A DNA stretch of 64,000 nucleotides from NCEH01 sp002257205 (GCF_043195105.1 NZ_JBAFWO010000005.1), one strand, 5' to 3'. Shown: positions 44,204-53,743, counted from the first letter of the stretch. Notes: a model not told the origin generated them from the sequence alone. Numbers and translations: made by a program.

Positions 44204-45727
44204 CTATTGGGGAGTCAGCACAATTTCGACCCGCCGGTTGGCCTGGCGGCCTTCGGGAGTCGCATTGGACGCGATGGGATCTGAGGATCCGCGCCCGGTG
44301 GCGGTGATGCGCGCCGGGCTGCCCATCTCGGCGGCGAGGAAATCCGCCACCCGGCCCGCACGCGCCTGGGAGAGAACCTGGTTGTTGGGATAGGTCGCGG
44401 TATTGATGGGCACGTTGTCGCTATAGCCGATCACTTCGATCGTGCCGGGCGTCTTCATCAGCGCCTGCCCGATGTGTTTGATCACATTGGTGAATTGAGC
44501 GCGGATCCCGGTGCTGGCGGTGGCGAACACCTCGCCCACGGTGCGGATCACCACCTTGTTGTCCTGCTTGATCACCTGAAGCACGCCGGCCTTCTGCTCG
44601 GGCGCGAGGAAGGTGGAGATGATCTGATAGGGATCGGGCGCGGGCACCGCCGGCTTGGGAGGCGCGACGGGGGCCGGCGCAGGTGCGGGCTGGGCCGGCG
44701 GCGCGGCGACCGGGGTCGGCGGCTTGGCCACAGGGGGCGCCGGAGCGGCCAGCAGGGCGGAAACTTTCTCGGCCGCAAGGCTGCTGTCGTGCCGCAGCAC
44801 GGCGGCGAGCGCGATGAAGCCGGCCACCAGCAGGGTGCCGAGGATCGCCCCGCCGACCCAGATCGGCAGCAGGTCGCGCAGCTGGTGCTGCTCCACGCTG
44901 ACGCCGCGCCATTTGGGCGAGAGGTCGGTCTTCACCGCACCCTGCGCGCTGCGCAGGATCTGGAAGATCTCCTCGCACAGATGGGCAAGCTCGCCCGCCC
45001 CGTTCGCCGCGAGGCGATATTTGCCCTCGAAGCCGAACTCCAGGCAATAATAGAAGAACTCGATCTCCTTCAGCACCGATTGCGGCGCCGCCATCATCTG
45101 GTTGAGCAAGGCGAAGAAGCGCTCGCCGCCCCAGGTCTCGCGGAAGAACATGGAAATCATGCTCTTCGAGGACCAGAAGCTGTCCTTGCCCCAATTGGTC
45201 TTCAGGACGCCATCGTCCACGGTCGCGGCGAGGGCATATAAGGTGATGCGCACCTGCTGGGAATTCAGCCCGTTGGCGGTCGCCTGGGCCTCGAAATCCT
45301 GCAGCCCCTGCACCAAGGTCTGGTGCAGCCATTCGATATCGGGGGTCTGGGTCGTGGCCTCGACGCTGGCCAGGAGATCGAAGATCGGCGCCGCGAGGCC
45401 GAGGCTGGGATTGTCGCGATAGACATCGAACGCGGCATAAAGCGCATCGGAGCGTTCGGTCCCGGCCGGCGGTCCCTTGCGCGGCGCGGCGCGGTCATCG
45501 GCCCCGCGCGTCGCGGACATCGTCTGGCTCTGCGGCGGCGGCGGCGCGGGCGGGCGCGTCTGTTCGAACGGCGCGGCACGTGCGCGGCCCGTCGGCGGCG
45601 CCGACTGCGCCTTTACCGGACCATCGGCGGGCGCGGCGACCACGGAACCAAGCTGCCGCGCTGCGACAGCAGGACGAGCGAAAATGGTGTCATCCATATC
45701 CCCTTCGCTCGGTCCATTGCGGTTCAT
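44204..45727 (-). CDS. tssL: T6SS membrane complex protein TssL with OmpA domain
   Basis: The 507-aa product fuses a DotU/TssL domain to a peptidoglycan-binding OmpA domain. After a Pro-rich N-terminus, the DotU part has EFFYYCLEFGFEGKYRLAAN and LSPKWRGVSVEQHQLRDLLP. A single membrane helix follows (IWVGGAILGTLLVAGFIALA, about residue 300), a Pro/Ala-rich periplasmic linker, then the OmpA-like domain with EVIGYSDNVPIN and NQVLSQARAGRVADFL. It anchors the secretion complex to the cell wall. ATGs at 45727 and 45697 are both possible; neither has an ideal ribosome binding site. Confidence 0.93.
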   Translation of the reverse strand: MNRNGPSEGDMDDTIFARPAVAARQLGSVVAAPADGPVKAQSAPPTGRARAAPFEQTRPPAPPPPQSQTMSATRGADDRAAPRKGPPAGTERSDALYAAFDVYRDNPSLGLAAPIFDLLASVEATTQTPDIEWLHQTLVQGLQDFEAQATANGLNSQQVRITLYALAATVDDGVLKTNWGKDSFWSSKSMISMFFRETWGGERFFALLNQMMAAPQSVLKEIEFFYYCLEFGFEGKYRLAANGAGELAHLCEEIFQILRSAQGAVKTDLSPKWRGVSVEQHQLRDLLPIWVGGAILGTLLVAGFIALAAVLRHDSSLAAEKVSALLAAPAPPVAKPPTPVAAPPAQPAPAPAPVAPPKPAVPAPDPYQIISTFLAPEQKAGVLQVIKQDNKVVIRTVGEVFATASTGIRAQFTNVIKHIGQALMKTPGTIEVIGYSDNVPINTATYPNNQVLSQARAGRVADFLAAEMGSPARITATGRGSSDPIASNATPEGRQANRRVEIVLTPQ

Positions 45728-45829
45728 GTGATCAGTTTCCAGCTTGATCCAACATACCTCGTGTGAGCTGAACTTGTGATGCTTTCCTGTTGCGATCCGA
45801 TGACTAAGGCCCGAAAGCTCCGCTTAACC

Positions 45830-47164
45830 TTAATTGCGGATTGCCCACATCTCCATATGGACTCCGGGAAAATCGCCCGCGAGATGGACGGCGATACCGC
45901 CCGACACGGCCAATTGCTTCCAAAGCGGACTGGCCGGCTCCAATTCGAAATAGACCGCGCCGGCATTGTAGGGGATCTGGCGCGGGGCAAGCGCCAGCGG
46001 GCGGACACGGATGCCCGGGAGCTGGACGTTCACGAGTTCGCGGATCTGCTCCACGGGGCCGATCTTGATCAGCGCCGGCAACGAGCGGCGGATGGTCTCG
46101 CCGGGCATCTCGGCCTTCACCACCAGCACGAAATTCGCGCCGGAAATCAGCGTGCGGTCCTGAATCGTGCCGACGCGGATGCCGTATTTGCGATCCTGAA
46201 GCGGGATCTGCACCGCGCTCTGCTCCAGCACCGCGCTCAGCGAGCGGCGCAATTCCACCATCACCGGCTCGAACGTCTCTTCCAGATTGTCGTGGCGATA
46301 GACCGCGAAATCGCGCGGGCGCTTCTGCACCGCGGTGAAGGTGGACAATTCCCCCGCCAGCTCCAGGAAGGTGGCATAGAGGCGCTCGGGATGCAGCCCG
46401 GACAGCCGCGCCAGATGGGCAAGATGCGGTTCCGCCCGGTTGATCACCTGGAGCATCAGGAAGTCGGCGATCTCGGCGACGCCGTGGCTGTCGGACCCGG
46501 TCACGCGCGGGGCCAGCGCCTCGCCGCGATGGTGCAGCATCGCCGTCAGCTCGTTGAGGAAGCCGGAAAGCGCCGGCGAGGCGGCGGCATCGAGGAAGGG
46601 CGGGATGTAATTGGCATCGAGCCGCACCTTGCGGTCCGCCCCCACTTCCGCCACCCGCGCCAGGCCGAGGCAATGGAAGCCGCTGCGGTCCTGGTTATGC
46701 AGCAGCAGCGAAAGCCGCAGCTTGGCCGTGCGGATGCGGGCGGTATTGTTGGAACCGCTGATCTCGTCCACCACCTCCATCTCTTCGGAGCCGAAGCGGG
46801 CGGCGGAATTGCGCATGGTGCCCACTTCCACATCCGCCGCGCCGCGCTGGCGCACCGGAATGCAGAGATAGACGATGGAATCCGTAAGGCTCACCGGCAG
46901 GTCGATGGGCTCGGGATGCTCATGGTCCTCGGGAATGTCGAATGGCGTGCCGTCCTCGAACACGCCCTGGCAGCGGTCAAGCGCGAACTTGCCCAGCGCC
47001 AGCAGGTCGCGATTGATGGACAGCGCCCGCAGCCCCCACGGGAACGGGCACAGGCCCTCCACCCGCGATCGAACCAAGCGCTCCAGATACCGGTCCTGCT
47101 GCTGGAAATGCTGGGCGCGCAGGAACATGCCCTCGGACCAGACGACCTTGCCATTGGTGTTCAT
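45830..47164 (-). CDS. tssK: T6SS baseplate adaptor TssK
   Basis: The 444-aa TssK (ImpJ) links the baseplate to the membrane complex. The N-terminus (KVVWSEGMFLRAQHFQQQDR) is the family signature, and AEPHLAHLARLSGLHPERLY and FPGVHMEMWAIRN near the C-terminus are also typical. The start overlaps the FHA gene stop by 4 bases (ATGA). The gap to tssL (about 100 bases) is longer than others in this block. Confidence 0.95.
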   Translation of the reverse strand: MNTNGKVVWSEGMFLRAQHFQQQDRYLERLVRSRVEGLCPFPWGLRALSINRDLLALGKFALDRCQGVFEDGTPFDIPEDHEHPEPIDLPVSLTDSIVYLCIPVRQRGAADVEVGTMRNSAARFGSEEMEVVDEISGSNNTARIRTAKLRLSLLLHNQDRSGFHCLGLARVAEVGADRKVRLDANYIPPFLDAAASPALSGFLNELTAMLHHRGEALAPRVTGSDSHGVAEIADFLMLQVINRAEPHLAHLARLSGLHPERLYATFLELAGELSTFTAVQKRPRDFAVYRHDNLEETFEPVMVELRRSLSAVLEQSAVQIPLQDRKYGIRVGTIQDRTLISGANFVLVVKAEMPGETIRRSLPALIKIGPVEQIRELVNVQLPGIRVRPLALAPRQIPYNAGAVYFELEPASPLWKQLAVSGGIAVHLAGDFPGVHMEMWAIRN

Positions 47165-48252
47165 CGCGTGTCGTCTCCGTCAAAGGGGCGGCGGTAGGGG
47201 GCCTCGGCTGGGTCGGGGGGGTCCCACGCGTCCGGTGGCAATGGCGCGTGCTGGGCCGGGCCACCCGAGAAGTCGCGGTCCGCCCGCAATTGGCCCGTGA
47301 TCCGTACCGACAGGCTGACCAGGGACAGGGCGGCCCATTCCGGATCCAGCGCCGCAAGCCGCGCCACCGCTTCTTCCGCCGTGCCGGCGAGAATATCCTC
47401 GCCGCCCTGGGCATCCGCCGCCTCGGAGATGCGGGCGAGCGCCTCCACCAAGGCAAGCACGGTCGCGCGCGGCAAGGTAGGCGGCCCGCCGGTCGCCGCC
47501 GCGCTCGCACCGCCGAAGGCCGGAGCAGGATCGCCGAAAGGCGGGATCGGCGCTCCGAAGGCCGGGGCGGGCGTGCCGAAGCCGGGGCTCTGGCGCGGCG
47601 CGCCCAGCACCTCCTCCTCCCAGCTTTCGGGAATATGGGTGTTCACCGGCGTCACGGTGCCGAGCGCCTGGAGCTCGGCGGGTACGTGGTCCGGTTCGGT
47701 CGCGTTCTGCCACGGGCTGGTGGCGAACAGCGGGTCCGGCAGGTGCGCGGGCGGATCTTCCGTCCAGGGCAGAAGCGAGGTGGGCGAATAGGGCGCGAAT
47801 GCCGTGCTCCCCCCGATCTGCGGCGCGTCGGCGAAGGGATCGGCGGCCGGCGGCGGAGCGGCACGCGAACCGGCGGCGCCGGGCAGGATCGCCAGGAACG
47901 GGTCGCGCTGCGCCTCGGCATCCTGGAGGCTGGCCTGAAGGGTGACGCTGGCGAGGTGCAAGAGGTCGCCGTCGTTCAGGATCACCGAATTGCCGCGCCC
48001 CAGCGGCTGCTCGGCGCTGTTGACGAACAGGCCGTTGACCGAAGTGTCGATCACCACGAACACGCCGGCCTTCAGGTCGATGGTGCAATGGTGGCGGGAC
48101 ATGAGCCGTGCGGGATCCTCGATGACCCAGTCGTTGTCATCCACACGGCCGATGCGGAACGGCCCCTGCGTGATGCTGCGCGTGCGCTCGTGCAGCGGCA
48201 GGTTGGCCGGATCGACGATGGTCAGGCGAAGGCTCGGTGCCATGCTCCTCAT
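47161..48252 (-). CDS. T6SS-associated FHA domain protein
   Basis: The 363-aa product has an N-terminal FHA domain (about residues 25-105) with GPFRIGRVDDNDWVIEDP, the phosphothreonine-binding SRHHC loop and a GLFVN strand. The rest is Pro/Ala/Gly-rich, with a short helical C-terminal segment (RATVLALVEALARISEAAD). It corresponds to ImpI/TagH-type proteins. These bind targets phosphorylated by PpkA, present at 60346-62355, and so switch secretion on. AAGGAG precedes the ATG at 48252; an in-frame ATG three codons later also has a site. Confidence 0.88.
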   Translation of the reverse strand: MRSMAPSLRLTIVDPANLPLHERTRSITQGPFRIGRVDDNDWVIEDPARLMSRHHCTIDLKAGVFVVIDTSVNGLFVNSAEQPLGRGNSVILNDGDLLHLASVTLQASLQDAEAQRDPFLAILPGAAGSRAAPPPAADPFADAPQIGGSTAFAPYSPTSLLPWTEDPPAHLPDPLFATSPWQNATEPDHVPAELQALGTVTPVNTHIPESWEEEVLGAPRQSPGFGTPAPAFGAPIPPFGDPAPAFGGASAAATGGPPTLPRATVLALVEALARISEAADAQGGEDILAGTAEEAVARLAALDPEWAALSLVSLSVRITGQLRADRDFSGGPAQHAPLPPDAWDPPDPAEAPYRRPFDGDDTR

Positions 48253-48260
48253 GCGCTCCT

Positions 48261-48848
48261 TCAGGCGGCGGGCTGTCCGCTGCCACCATTGGCGATATCC
48301 GCGCCGATCATCAATGCCGCCGCATGACGTTCACCGATGGTCTTGGCCGGACCGGGCACGCAGCACAGGAGCAAAGAGGCGCCGATCGCGCTGCCGGTCA
48401 GGGCATCGCCCGGCGGCACCACCAGCACCGATTCCGGCGGCGCGAGGCTGCCGCCCGACCAGAAGGTGCCGAGCGCGGCATAGGCCCCGGCGGTCTCGAA
48501 CTTCAGCGCCTCCGCCGGACGATAGGCCGCCCGCCGGTTCGCCTCGGTGGGTTCATAAACCCAGGTTTCGGCCGCGTTCCAGGCCGCGGTTTCCTTTTCC
48601 GGCAGTTCGCCCGGCAGGAACCGCTGGCGCGCCGCGCAGGCCCACCACACCGCCTCGCGCCGCGGCAGGCCCAGTGCCAGGAACCGCAGCGCCTCGGTGG
48701 TGAGCTCGGCGTCGGCGAGCGCCTGGATGAAGCCGGCTGCAGTCAGGCCCGGCGTCAGCAGCGCCTGCGCCTCCTCACTCGGCTCAAGCTGGGCCGTGAG
48801 ATGCTCCGCCAGCGCATAGCGCAGCTTGGGGAGAAAACCGAGTTTCAT
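48261..48848 (-). CDS. VgrG-linked cytosolic protein (DUF6931-like)
   Basis: The 195-aa product resembles small T6SS-linked proteins annotated as DUF6931. The recognisable pattern is ALRFLALGLPRREAVWWACA, with EAVWWA as the hallmark, followed by GALTGSAIGAS near the C-terminus. It is an all-helical soluble protein without signal peptide. The ATG at 48848 follows GGGGAGGGGAAC and lies 11 bases after vgrG; the FHA gene starts 8 bases after its stop. Its role may be VgrG loading or chaperoning, but that is inference from position. Confidence 0.75.
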   Translation of the reverse strand: MKLGFLPKLRYALAEHLTAQLEPSEEAQALLTPGLTAAGFIQALADAELTTEALRFLALGLPRREAVWWACAARQRFLPGELPEKETAAWNAAETWVYEPTEANRRAAYRPAEALKFETAGAYAALGTFWSGGSLAPPESVLVVPPGDALTGSAIGASLLLCCVPGPAKTIGERHAAALMIGADIANGGSGQPAA

Positions 48849-48859
48849 GTTCCCCTCCC

Positions 48860-50926
48860 CTAATTGATCGTGACCAGGCCGCCCTGGACCTGCACCGTGC
48901 CGCTGCCGTTCACGGACACCATCGGCCCGCTGACGGCAACCTTGGCGGTACCGGAAATCGTAACCTGTGTCGCGCTGATGGCGACGCCGCTCTGGCTGAT
49001 GGTGATGGAATTGCTCCCCACCTTGAGGGTGATGGTCTGCGCCGCCTGCAAGGTGATGCTGCCGCCGTTGCACTTCAGCGTCGCATTGCCCGAGCCGAGC
49101 GTCACGGTCTGGTTGCCCTGACTGATATCAGTGGTGGAATTGCCCTGCGAGACCGTCAGCGCGTGATTGCCCTGGCTGACGGTGGTGGTGGAATTGCCCT
49201 GCGAGACGGTGAGGGTCTGGTTGCCCTTCGACACCGTCAGGTCCTCGGTGCCGGTGGTGATCGTCACCGCCCGGTTGCCCTTGGAGACCGTGACGGTCTC
49301 ATTGCCTTCCGACACCGTCTCGGTGCGATTGTTGGTGATGGTGATGATCTGGTCGTGCTTGACGTTCAGCGTGTCGTCATTCTCCACGTCGCGCGTCTGG
49401 TCCTTCTGCGCGTGCATGTAGATCAGCTCGGCGCCCTTCTTGTCGTCGAAGCGCAGCTCGTTGAAGGTTGTGGCGTCGCCCCCGGTGGTGGAGCGCGTCT
49501 TCAGCCCGCTCTGGGTCTTATTGTCGGGCTGGGTATAAGGTGGCATGTTGGTGGCGTTGTAGACGCAGCCGGTGATCAGCGGCCGGTCGGGATCGCCCTC
49601 CAGGAAGCTCACCACCACTTCCATGCCGACGCGCGGCGTGAACAGGGCGCCCCAGCTGTTGCCCGCCATGCCCTGCGATACGCGGATCCAGCACGAGCTC
49701 TTCTCGTCATTGGTGCCGAGCCGGTCCCAATGGAACTGCACCCGAACGCGCCCGTACTTGTCGCAATAAATCTCCTCGCCCGAGGGGCCGACCACGGTCG
49801 CGGTATGGGGGCCGGGAATCAGCGGGCGGCGCGTCACCGGCGGCGGGCGATAGGCCACGGTCGCCGGCAGGGCCGTGAAGCTGTTGGAATAGACCACGTT
49901 CTTGGTCTGGTTGCCGATGTGGGTGGGATCTTGAGCCTGGTGGGTGACGGTTGAGAGCACATAGGGCTTGCCCTGCTCCGCGGCCACTTCATGCTTGGCC
50001 ATGGTGAATTTGGAGCCGGCCTGGAAGGAGGCGTAATTCGCCTCCCCGCGCACCACCGAATAGGTCGCCTCGACCGCCTCCATGCGCACCCGCGACGTGG
50101 AGGTGCCATCGTCCTTCTTGGTATAGTCGCCGGGATAATCATAGATTTCCCAGGACTTGAACGCCGAGTTGGTGAGCACCGTGGAGGTGGTGGAGGTGAG
50201 GTCCGTGGTCGGCTGCTCGAAATTATAATCGTCCAGCGTCGTCTTGCCGGATTCGAAATGATAGGACGATTCCCAGCGCTGCACCGCCACCGTCTCGCCG
50301 CTCTGCGGCTGGGCATGCTGCACGCTCTTGTCGGCGCAATCGGTGTATCCGGCGGTGCTGTCGCTGAGGATCAGCGTGTGCTTTCCGTTGGTGTGCTGGA
50401 AATAATAATAGATCCCCTCTTCCGCGAACAGGCGGGTGAGGAATTCGAAGTCGGTCTCGCGATATTGCACGCAATAATCGCGCGAGGGATGCGAGCCGGT
50501 GAGGCCCTGCTTCTGGTAATCCGTGATGCCGCCGTCCGAGAACAGCGTATCGGCGATCTGCGTGACGCTCTGGTTCTGGAAGATGCGGCAGTCGGCGGTG
50601 CGGGTGAGCAGCCAGAATTTCGGCGCCAGCACCGCCTCGTAGCGGCGCATGCCGTCGACCGTCTTGTCGGCCGCCATGAAGGAAATCACGATTCCGTTGA
50701 TATAGCGCGGGTCGGCGCCGGGCCGCGCGATGGCCACCGTGATCGGCTTGCCCAACAGGCTATCCGGGGTGATCGCGTTATTGGTCGACACCATGGAGAG
50801 GGTGAAGCGGAACAATTGCGACAGCCCCTCCGTCCCCGAAAACGCCGTGGCGATGAGCACATCGCCGCCAAGCGGGGTGGTGAGGGTCAGCAGGCGATCG
50901 GTCTGCACCGGCGCTTCGGTACTCAT
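48860..50926 (-). CDS. vgrG: T6SS spike protein VgrG (TssI)
   Basis: The 688-aa VgrG is the trimeric puncturing spike. The gp27-like domain starts near LLTLTTPLGGDVLIATAFSG and contains YCVQYRETDFEFLTRLFAEE, a family hallmark. The gp5 OB-fold has DKYGRVRVQFHWDRLG and SSCWIRVSQGMAGNSWGALF, followed by PRVGMEVVVSFLEGDPDRP. From about residue 545 a beta-helix is formed by near-regular 8-residue units such as TVSQGNST. The protein ends in further beta strands (VQVQGGLVTIN) with no effector extension. An acidic N-terminus and standard length support the ATG at 50926. Confidence 0.95.
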   Translation of the reverse strand: MSTEAPVQTDRLLTLTTPLGGDVLIATAFSGTEGLSQLFRFTLSMVSTNNAITPDSLLGKPITVAIARPGADPRYINGIVISFMAADKTVDGMRRYEAVLAPKFWLLTRTADCRIFQNQSVTQIADTLFSDGGITDYQKQGLTGSHPSRDYCVQYRETDFEFLTRLFAEEGIYYYFQHTNGKHTLILSDSTAGYTDCADKSVQHAQPQSGETVAVQRWESSYHFESGKTTLDDYNFEQPTTDLTSTTSTVLTNSAFKSWEIYDYPGDYTKKDDGTSTSRVRMEAVEATYSVVRGEANYASFQAGSKFTMAKHEVAAEQGKPYVLSTVTHQAQDPTHIGNQTKNVVYSNSFTALPATVAYRPPPVTRRPLIPGPHTATVVGPSGEEIYCDKYGRVRVQFHWDRLGTNDEKSSCWIRVSQGMAGNSWGALFTPRVGMEVVVSFLEGDPDRPLITGCVYNATNMPPYTQPDNKTQSGLKTRSTTGGDATTFNELRFDDKKGAELIYMHAQKDQTRDVENDDTLNVKHDQIITITNNRTETVSEGNETVTVSKGNRAVTITTGTEDLTVSKGNQTLTVSQGNSTTTVSQGNHALTVSQGNSTTDISQGNQTVTLGSGNATLKCNGGSITLQAAQTITLKVGSNSITISQSGVAISATQVTISGTAKVAVSGPMVSVNGSGTVQVQGGLVTIN

Positions 50927-51101
50927 AGGTCAGGTCCCGTGGCGCGCGAGGCCCGATTGGCGTCCCGCGGCGCAGTTTGAGCGCAGCGCAGTGTAGCGCG
51001 ATGCCAGAACCGGCAAAGCCGGAATGCGATGGCGCGCGCCCCGCATCCCGGCTGGCAACGAAGCGGCCGGCGCAGTGCGCCGACCCGGATACCTTGCAGG
51101 A
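50927..51101. other. Spacer between hcp copy 1 and vgrG
   Basis: This 175-base gap contains short inverted repeats, including CGGCGC/GCGCCG near 51068-51082 just after the hcp stop, without a T-run. Such a hairpin could protect the abundant hcp transcript. No gene is seen. Confidence 0.4.
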
Positions 51102-51579
51102 TCAGGAGGTCTTGGTGGTCGACATGTCGTACGACACGGTGACCGGGGTGCCGGCCTTGTTGGTGTCGTCATAGGGGGTGAACTTGAACTCGAGCTTGGT
51201 GAAGCTGATCGAGATCGACTCGGTCGGGCGGTCGCCGCCGGAGGACACCGAATAAGACGAGATCAGCGCATTGGTCAGCGTGTAGGTGCAATAGGTCACG
51301 CCGGGGCTGCCGGTGGTGGTCAGGTCGATCTTGACCGTCTTGCCGGTGTTGCCGGTGCAGGCTTCCGTGAACAGCTTGGGCGAGGAGGAGTCGAACATCT
51401 TGACGATCGACACTTCGCTCACGGACGGCTCGGAGGCTTCACGATTGTTGGTGGAGCCCGAAACAGTGGCGATGCCGCGGCCGACGCCCCAGGACATCGA
51501 CAGCACGTCGATCCACTTGGTGTGGTCCTGCTGCGTGGCTTCACCCGGGATGCCGTCGTAATTCACATAGATGGCCATT
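51077..51579. repeat. Direct repeat, hcp copy 1
   Basis: This 503-base unit matches 53849-54351 at a constant offset of 2772 bases. It covers the whole hcp gene plus about 25 downstream bases, with about seven mismatches inside the gene by eye. Confidence 0.9.
51102..51578 (-). CDS. hcp: T6SS tube protein Hcp (copy 1)
   Basis: The 158-aa Hcp (TssD) forms hexameric rings of the inner tube and is secreted. Visible hallmarks are MAIYVNYDGIPGEATQ, DVLSMSWGVGRGI and KLFTEACTGN. The C-terminal strands (ESISISFTKLEFKFTPYDD) are typical of Hcp1-type proteins. It differs from copy 2 at only two residues (Met/Leu in LSxSWG and Ala/Ser in TExCTG). It is transcribed towards vgrG and separated from the upstream unknown gene by 74 bases. 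Confidence 0.96.
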   Translation of the reverse strand: MAIYVNYDGIPGEATQQDHTKWIDVLSMSWGVGRGIATVSGSTNNREASEPSVSEVSIVKMFDSSSPKLFTEACTGNTGKTVKIDLTTTGSPGVTYCTYTLTNALISSYSVSSGGDRPTESISISFTKLEFKFTPYDDTNKAGTPVTVSYDMSTTKTS

Positions 51580-51652
51580 GCTGCCCTCCTGCTGTTTCAA
51601 CTGGTTGGGAAAAATTGAACTCCAGCCCTTCTAGATGAGGCTGAAGGTCGAA

Positions 51653-53743
51653 TCATTTGACCGCTGTGTTGGAAATCGTCTTGCAGACCTGATTGAGGGC
51701 AAGCTTTGTTTCCTTCCAACTGCAGAAGCCCAACGAAATCTTGCCGACGTCCAATGAGAAGGCCACCACGGTGCAGAATGCAATGACCATCGCGCGCTCG
51801 GTGTTGCTCGGGCTCACCGACCAGCGCAGTCGGCCAGTCGCGGCCAGCGTCGCCTTCTTCGCCTTCGTCACCACGCCGAAGGTGCCGGTATAACGCTCGA
51901 TGAATCCGGCGTCCTCCAGCATCTGGATGTAGCGGTTGTCGATGGACGTGGCGTCGGTGGTGGGGGTGATCGCGCGCGAGAACCGCGTGAGCTTGCTGGT
52001 TTCCTTCAGTTTCGCATCCCGCAGCGTCTGGTTGATGATGAGGTTGGCGCCGATATAGACCTTCCACATCTCGACCATGTCTTTGTCGTTCATGATCCCT
52101 TCGTTGCCCTTGTTCATGGCGGTCGAAATGTCCGACACGAGGGCATCCTTCAGGGCACTGAAATATTCCTTCGAGGCCGCCTTCACCTGGTCGAGCTTCT
52201 CGATGGAGATGTCGGAGCGGGTGAAGGTGTCGCCGAGAAAGTTCCTCTTGCTGAGCGCGGTGCTGGCTTTCTGATAGGTGGCGTAACTCGTCGCCATCAA
52301 CGCATCGTCCTGATTGCCTGCCTGCTGCCAGAAGGTGTGAACCGCCGTCAGCGTATTCTTCTTCGACGTCAGCTGGGCCAGCGCCTGCTGGGTCGAGGCG
52401 ATCTGGCCTTCCTTGTTGCGCAGATCGAGGTTCAGCTGGCTGATCGCATCCTCGAGCGGGCCGCGGTCAATGCCCTGCGCATTGGCGAGATCACCCGTAT
52501 TCCTCTGGATGCTCGTTTCAATCACGCCCTTCTCACCCGTCAGGCGCTGGAGATTGGTGGTGTGCGTGACCATCTGGGTGCCCTTGTCCCAGCGCTTGGC
52601 GTAGAAATAGCCAAGGATGAGCAAGGCGATCTTCTGCTGGTCGGAGAGCGGGCGATCGATCCGGTCGGTGGAGCTCTTGAAGGATTCCCGCAAGCCGGCC
52701 GAAATCACCTGGCTGATCAGCTTGTAGAACGCGATGAACATTTCCTGGGTCTTGGTCCGGAAATCGCCCAGGGACTTCTTCTCATCCAGGTAGAATTTGG
52801 TCCGGTCGGCGGTCGGCCGCAGCACATCCGGCAGCTTGAGATTGATCTTGTTGAGGCTGTTGATCTCGACCGCGACCGACTGGTTCTGCGACTGGACCTG
52901 ACCCATCATGACGTTGGTGAAGGCCCGCCCGCTGGTGGAATCGGGGTTCTTCAGAACCGCTTCCTCGTTGCGCTTCACCAGCATGCCGATGCCCGTGGCC
53001 ACGAGGCTGGCGATGCCCTTCTGAGCGGCCAACTGGCCAATGGTGCTTTCCTTGTCGAAGGCGCCGAACGCGCTGGAGACGCCGCTGCTGATCGCCTTGC
53101 CGGCGTTGCCGGAGGCATCGGCGCGGTTCTGGGCGGAATTGACGTCGGAGCTCCCGGAGATGGCCGTCTTCTGGTCGGCCTTCTGCTGGGCGTTGCCGGT
53201 GTTGAACAGAAGCGAGGGATCGTTGACCGCACCCTGGATGCCAGCATTGATGCCGAACCCGATGGCGCTGCCGAGGCCCTGCGAGAGCGGCACCAGGAAC
53301 GGGCCTGCCACCGGCACGAAGGCGAGGCCGGCGGTGATCGACGTATCCATAACGGCCAGCAACACGCCCATCATGCCCGCCGGCGGCGGCTTCACGCCGG
53401 CCAGGACGGCGCTCAGGTTCGCGTCGAAGCGCTGGGTCTGGTACACGAGCGCGCCCATGGCCGTGGTCGCGCCGGTGGTCGCCTGCGCCGGCAGTCCGTT
53501 GACCACCAGCGCAAGTTCCGCAAGCGCGTTGGCGAACTGCTGGTTCGGCACCCGCACCATATGCTCGTCGTAAAGCTCGAGCGCCTTGGCGACGGCCTTG
53601 TCCTTCATGATCTTGTCGGTCAGGGGGCCATACTGGGCGATCAGGGTGCCCGCCGGCTTCGTCATGCATGCCGCGAGCGTGTCGGCGCCACCTGCCGCGG
53701 TCACGGTCGATTCGATGAGCCTTGTGAACTCTTTGATGTCCAT
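51653..53743 (-). CDS. Unrecognised protein between two hcp genes; candidate T6SS effector
   Basis: I do not recognise this 696-aa protein. It has no signal peptide. Residues 124-173 are strongly hydrophobic and Gly/Ala-rich (MMGVLLAVMDTSITAGLAFV, then PVAGPFLVPLSQGLGSAIGF), a pattern seen in pore-forming or membrane-inserting proteins. A Ser/Asn/Ala-rich linker follows (about 175-235), then a long helical part with a probable coiled coil at about 397-470 (LQRLTGEKGVIETSIQR, ISQLNLDLRNKEGQIAS). Another hydrophobic stretch, AMVIAFCTVVAFSLDV, lies near the C-terminus. It lacks the MIX, RHS, PAAR or VgrG elements of known cargo. Its place directly downstream of one hcp and upstream of its twin suggests Hcp-dependent cargo. 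No immunity gene is visible. Confidence 0.7.
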   Translation of the reverse strand: MDIKEFTRLIESTVTAAGGADTLAACMTKPAGTLIAQYGPLTDKIMKDKAVAKALELYDEHMVRVPNQQFANALAELALVVNGLPAQATTGATTAMGALVYQTQRFDANLSAVLAGVKPPPAGMMGVLLAVMDTSITAGLAFVPVAGPFLVPLSQGLGSAIGFGINAGIQGAVNDPSLLFNTGNAQQKADQKTAISGSSDVNSAQNRADASGNAGKAISSGVSSAFGAFDKESTIGQLAAQKGIASLVATGIGMLVKRNEEAVLKNPDSTSGRAFTNVMMGQVQSQNQSVAVEINSLNKINLKLPDVLRPTADRTKFYLDEKKSLGDFRTKTQEMFIAFYKLISQVISAGLRESFKSSTDRIDRPLSDQQKIALLILGYFYAKRWDKGTQMVTHTTNLQRLTGEKGVIETSIQRNTGDLANAQGIDRGPLEDAISQLNLDLRNKEGQIASTQQALAQLTSKKNTLTAVHTFWQQAGNQDDALMATSYATYQKASTALSKRNFLGDTFTRSDISIEKLDQVKAASKEYFSALKDALVSDISTAMNKGNEGIMNDKDMVEMWKVYIGANLIINQTLRDAKLKETSKLTRFSRAITPTTDATSIDNRYIQMLEDAGFIERYTGTFGVVTKAKKATLAATGRLRWSVSPSNTERAMVIAFCTVVAFSLDVGKISLGFCSWKETKLALNQVCKTISNTAVK

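Noticed and set aside
40570..44307. Very long plus-strand open frame opposite tssM
   Set aside because: It is antisense to a complete tssM with clear Walker A and membrane helices; its composition (Gly, Arg, His-rich) is that of a shadow frame in GC-rich DNA.
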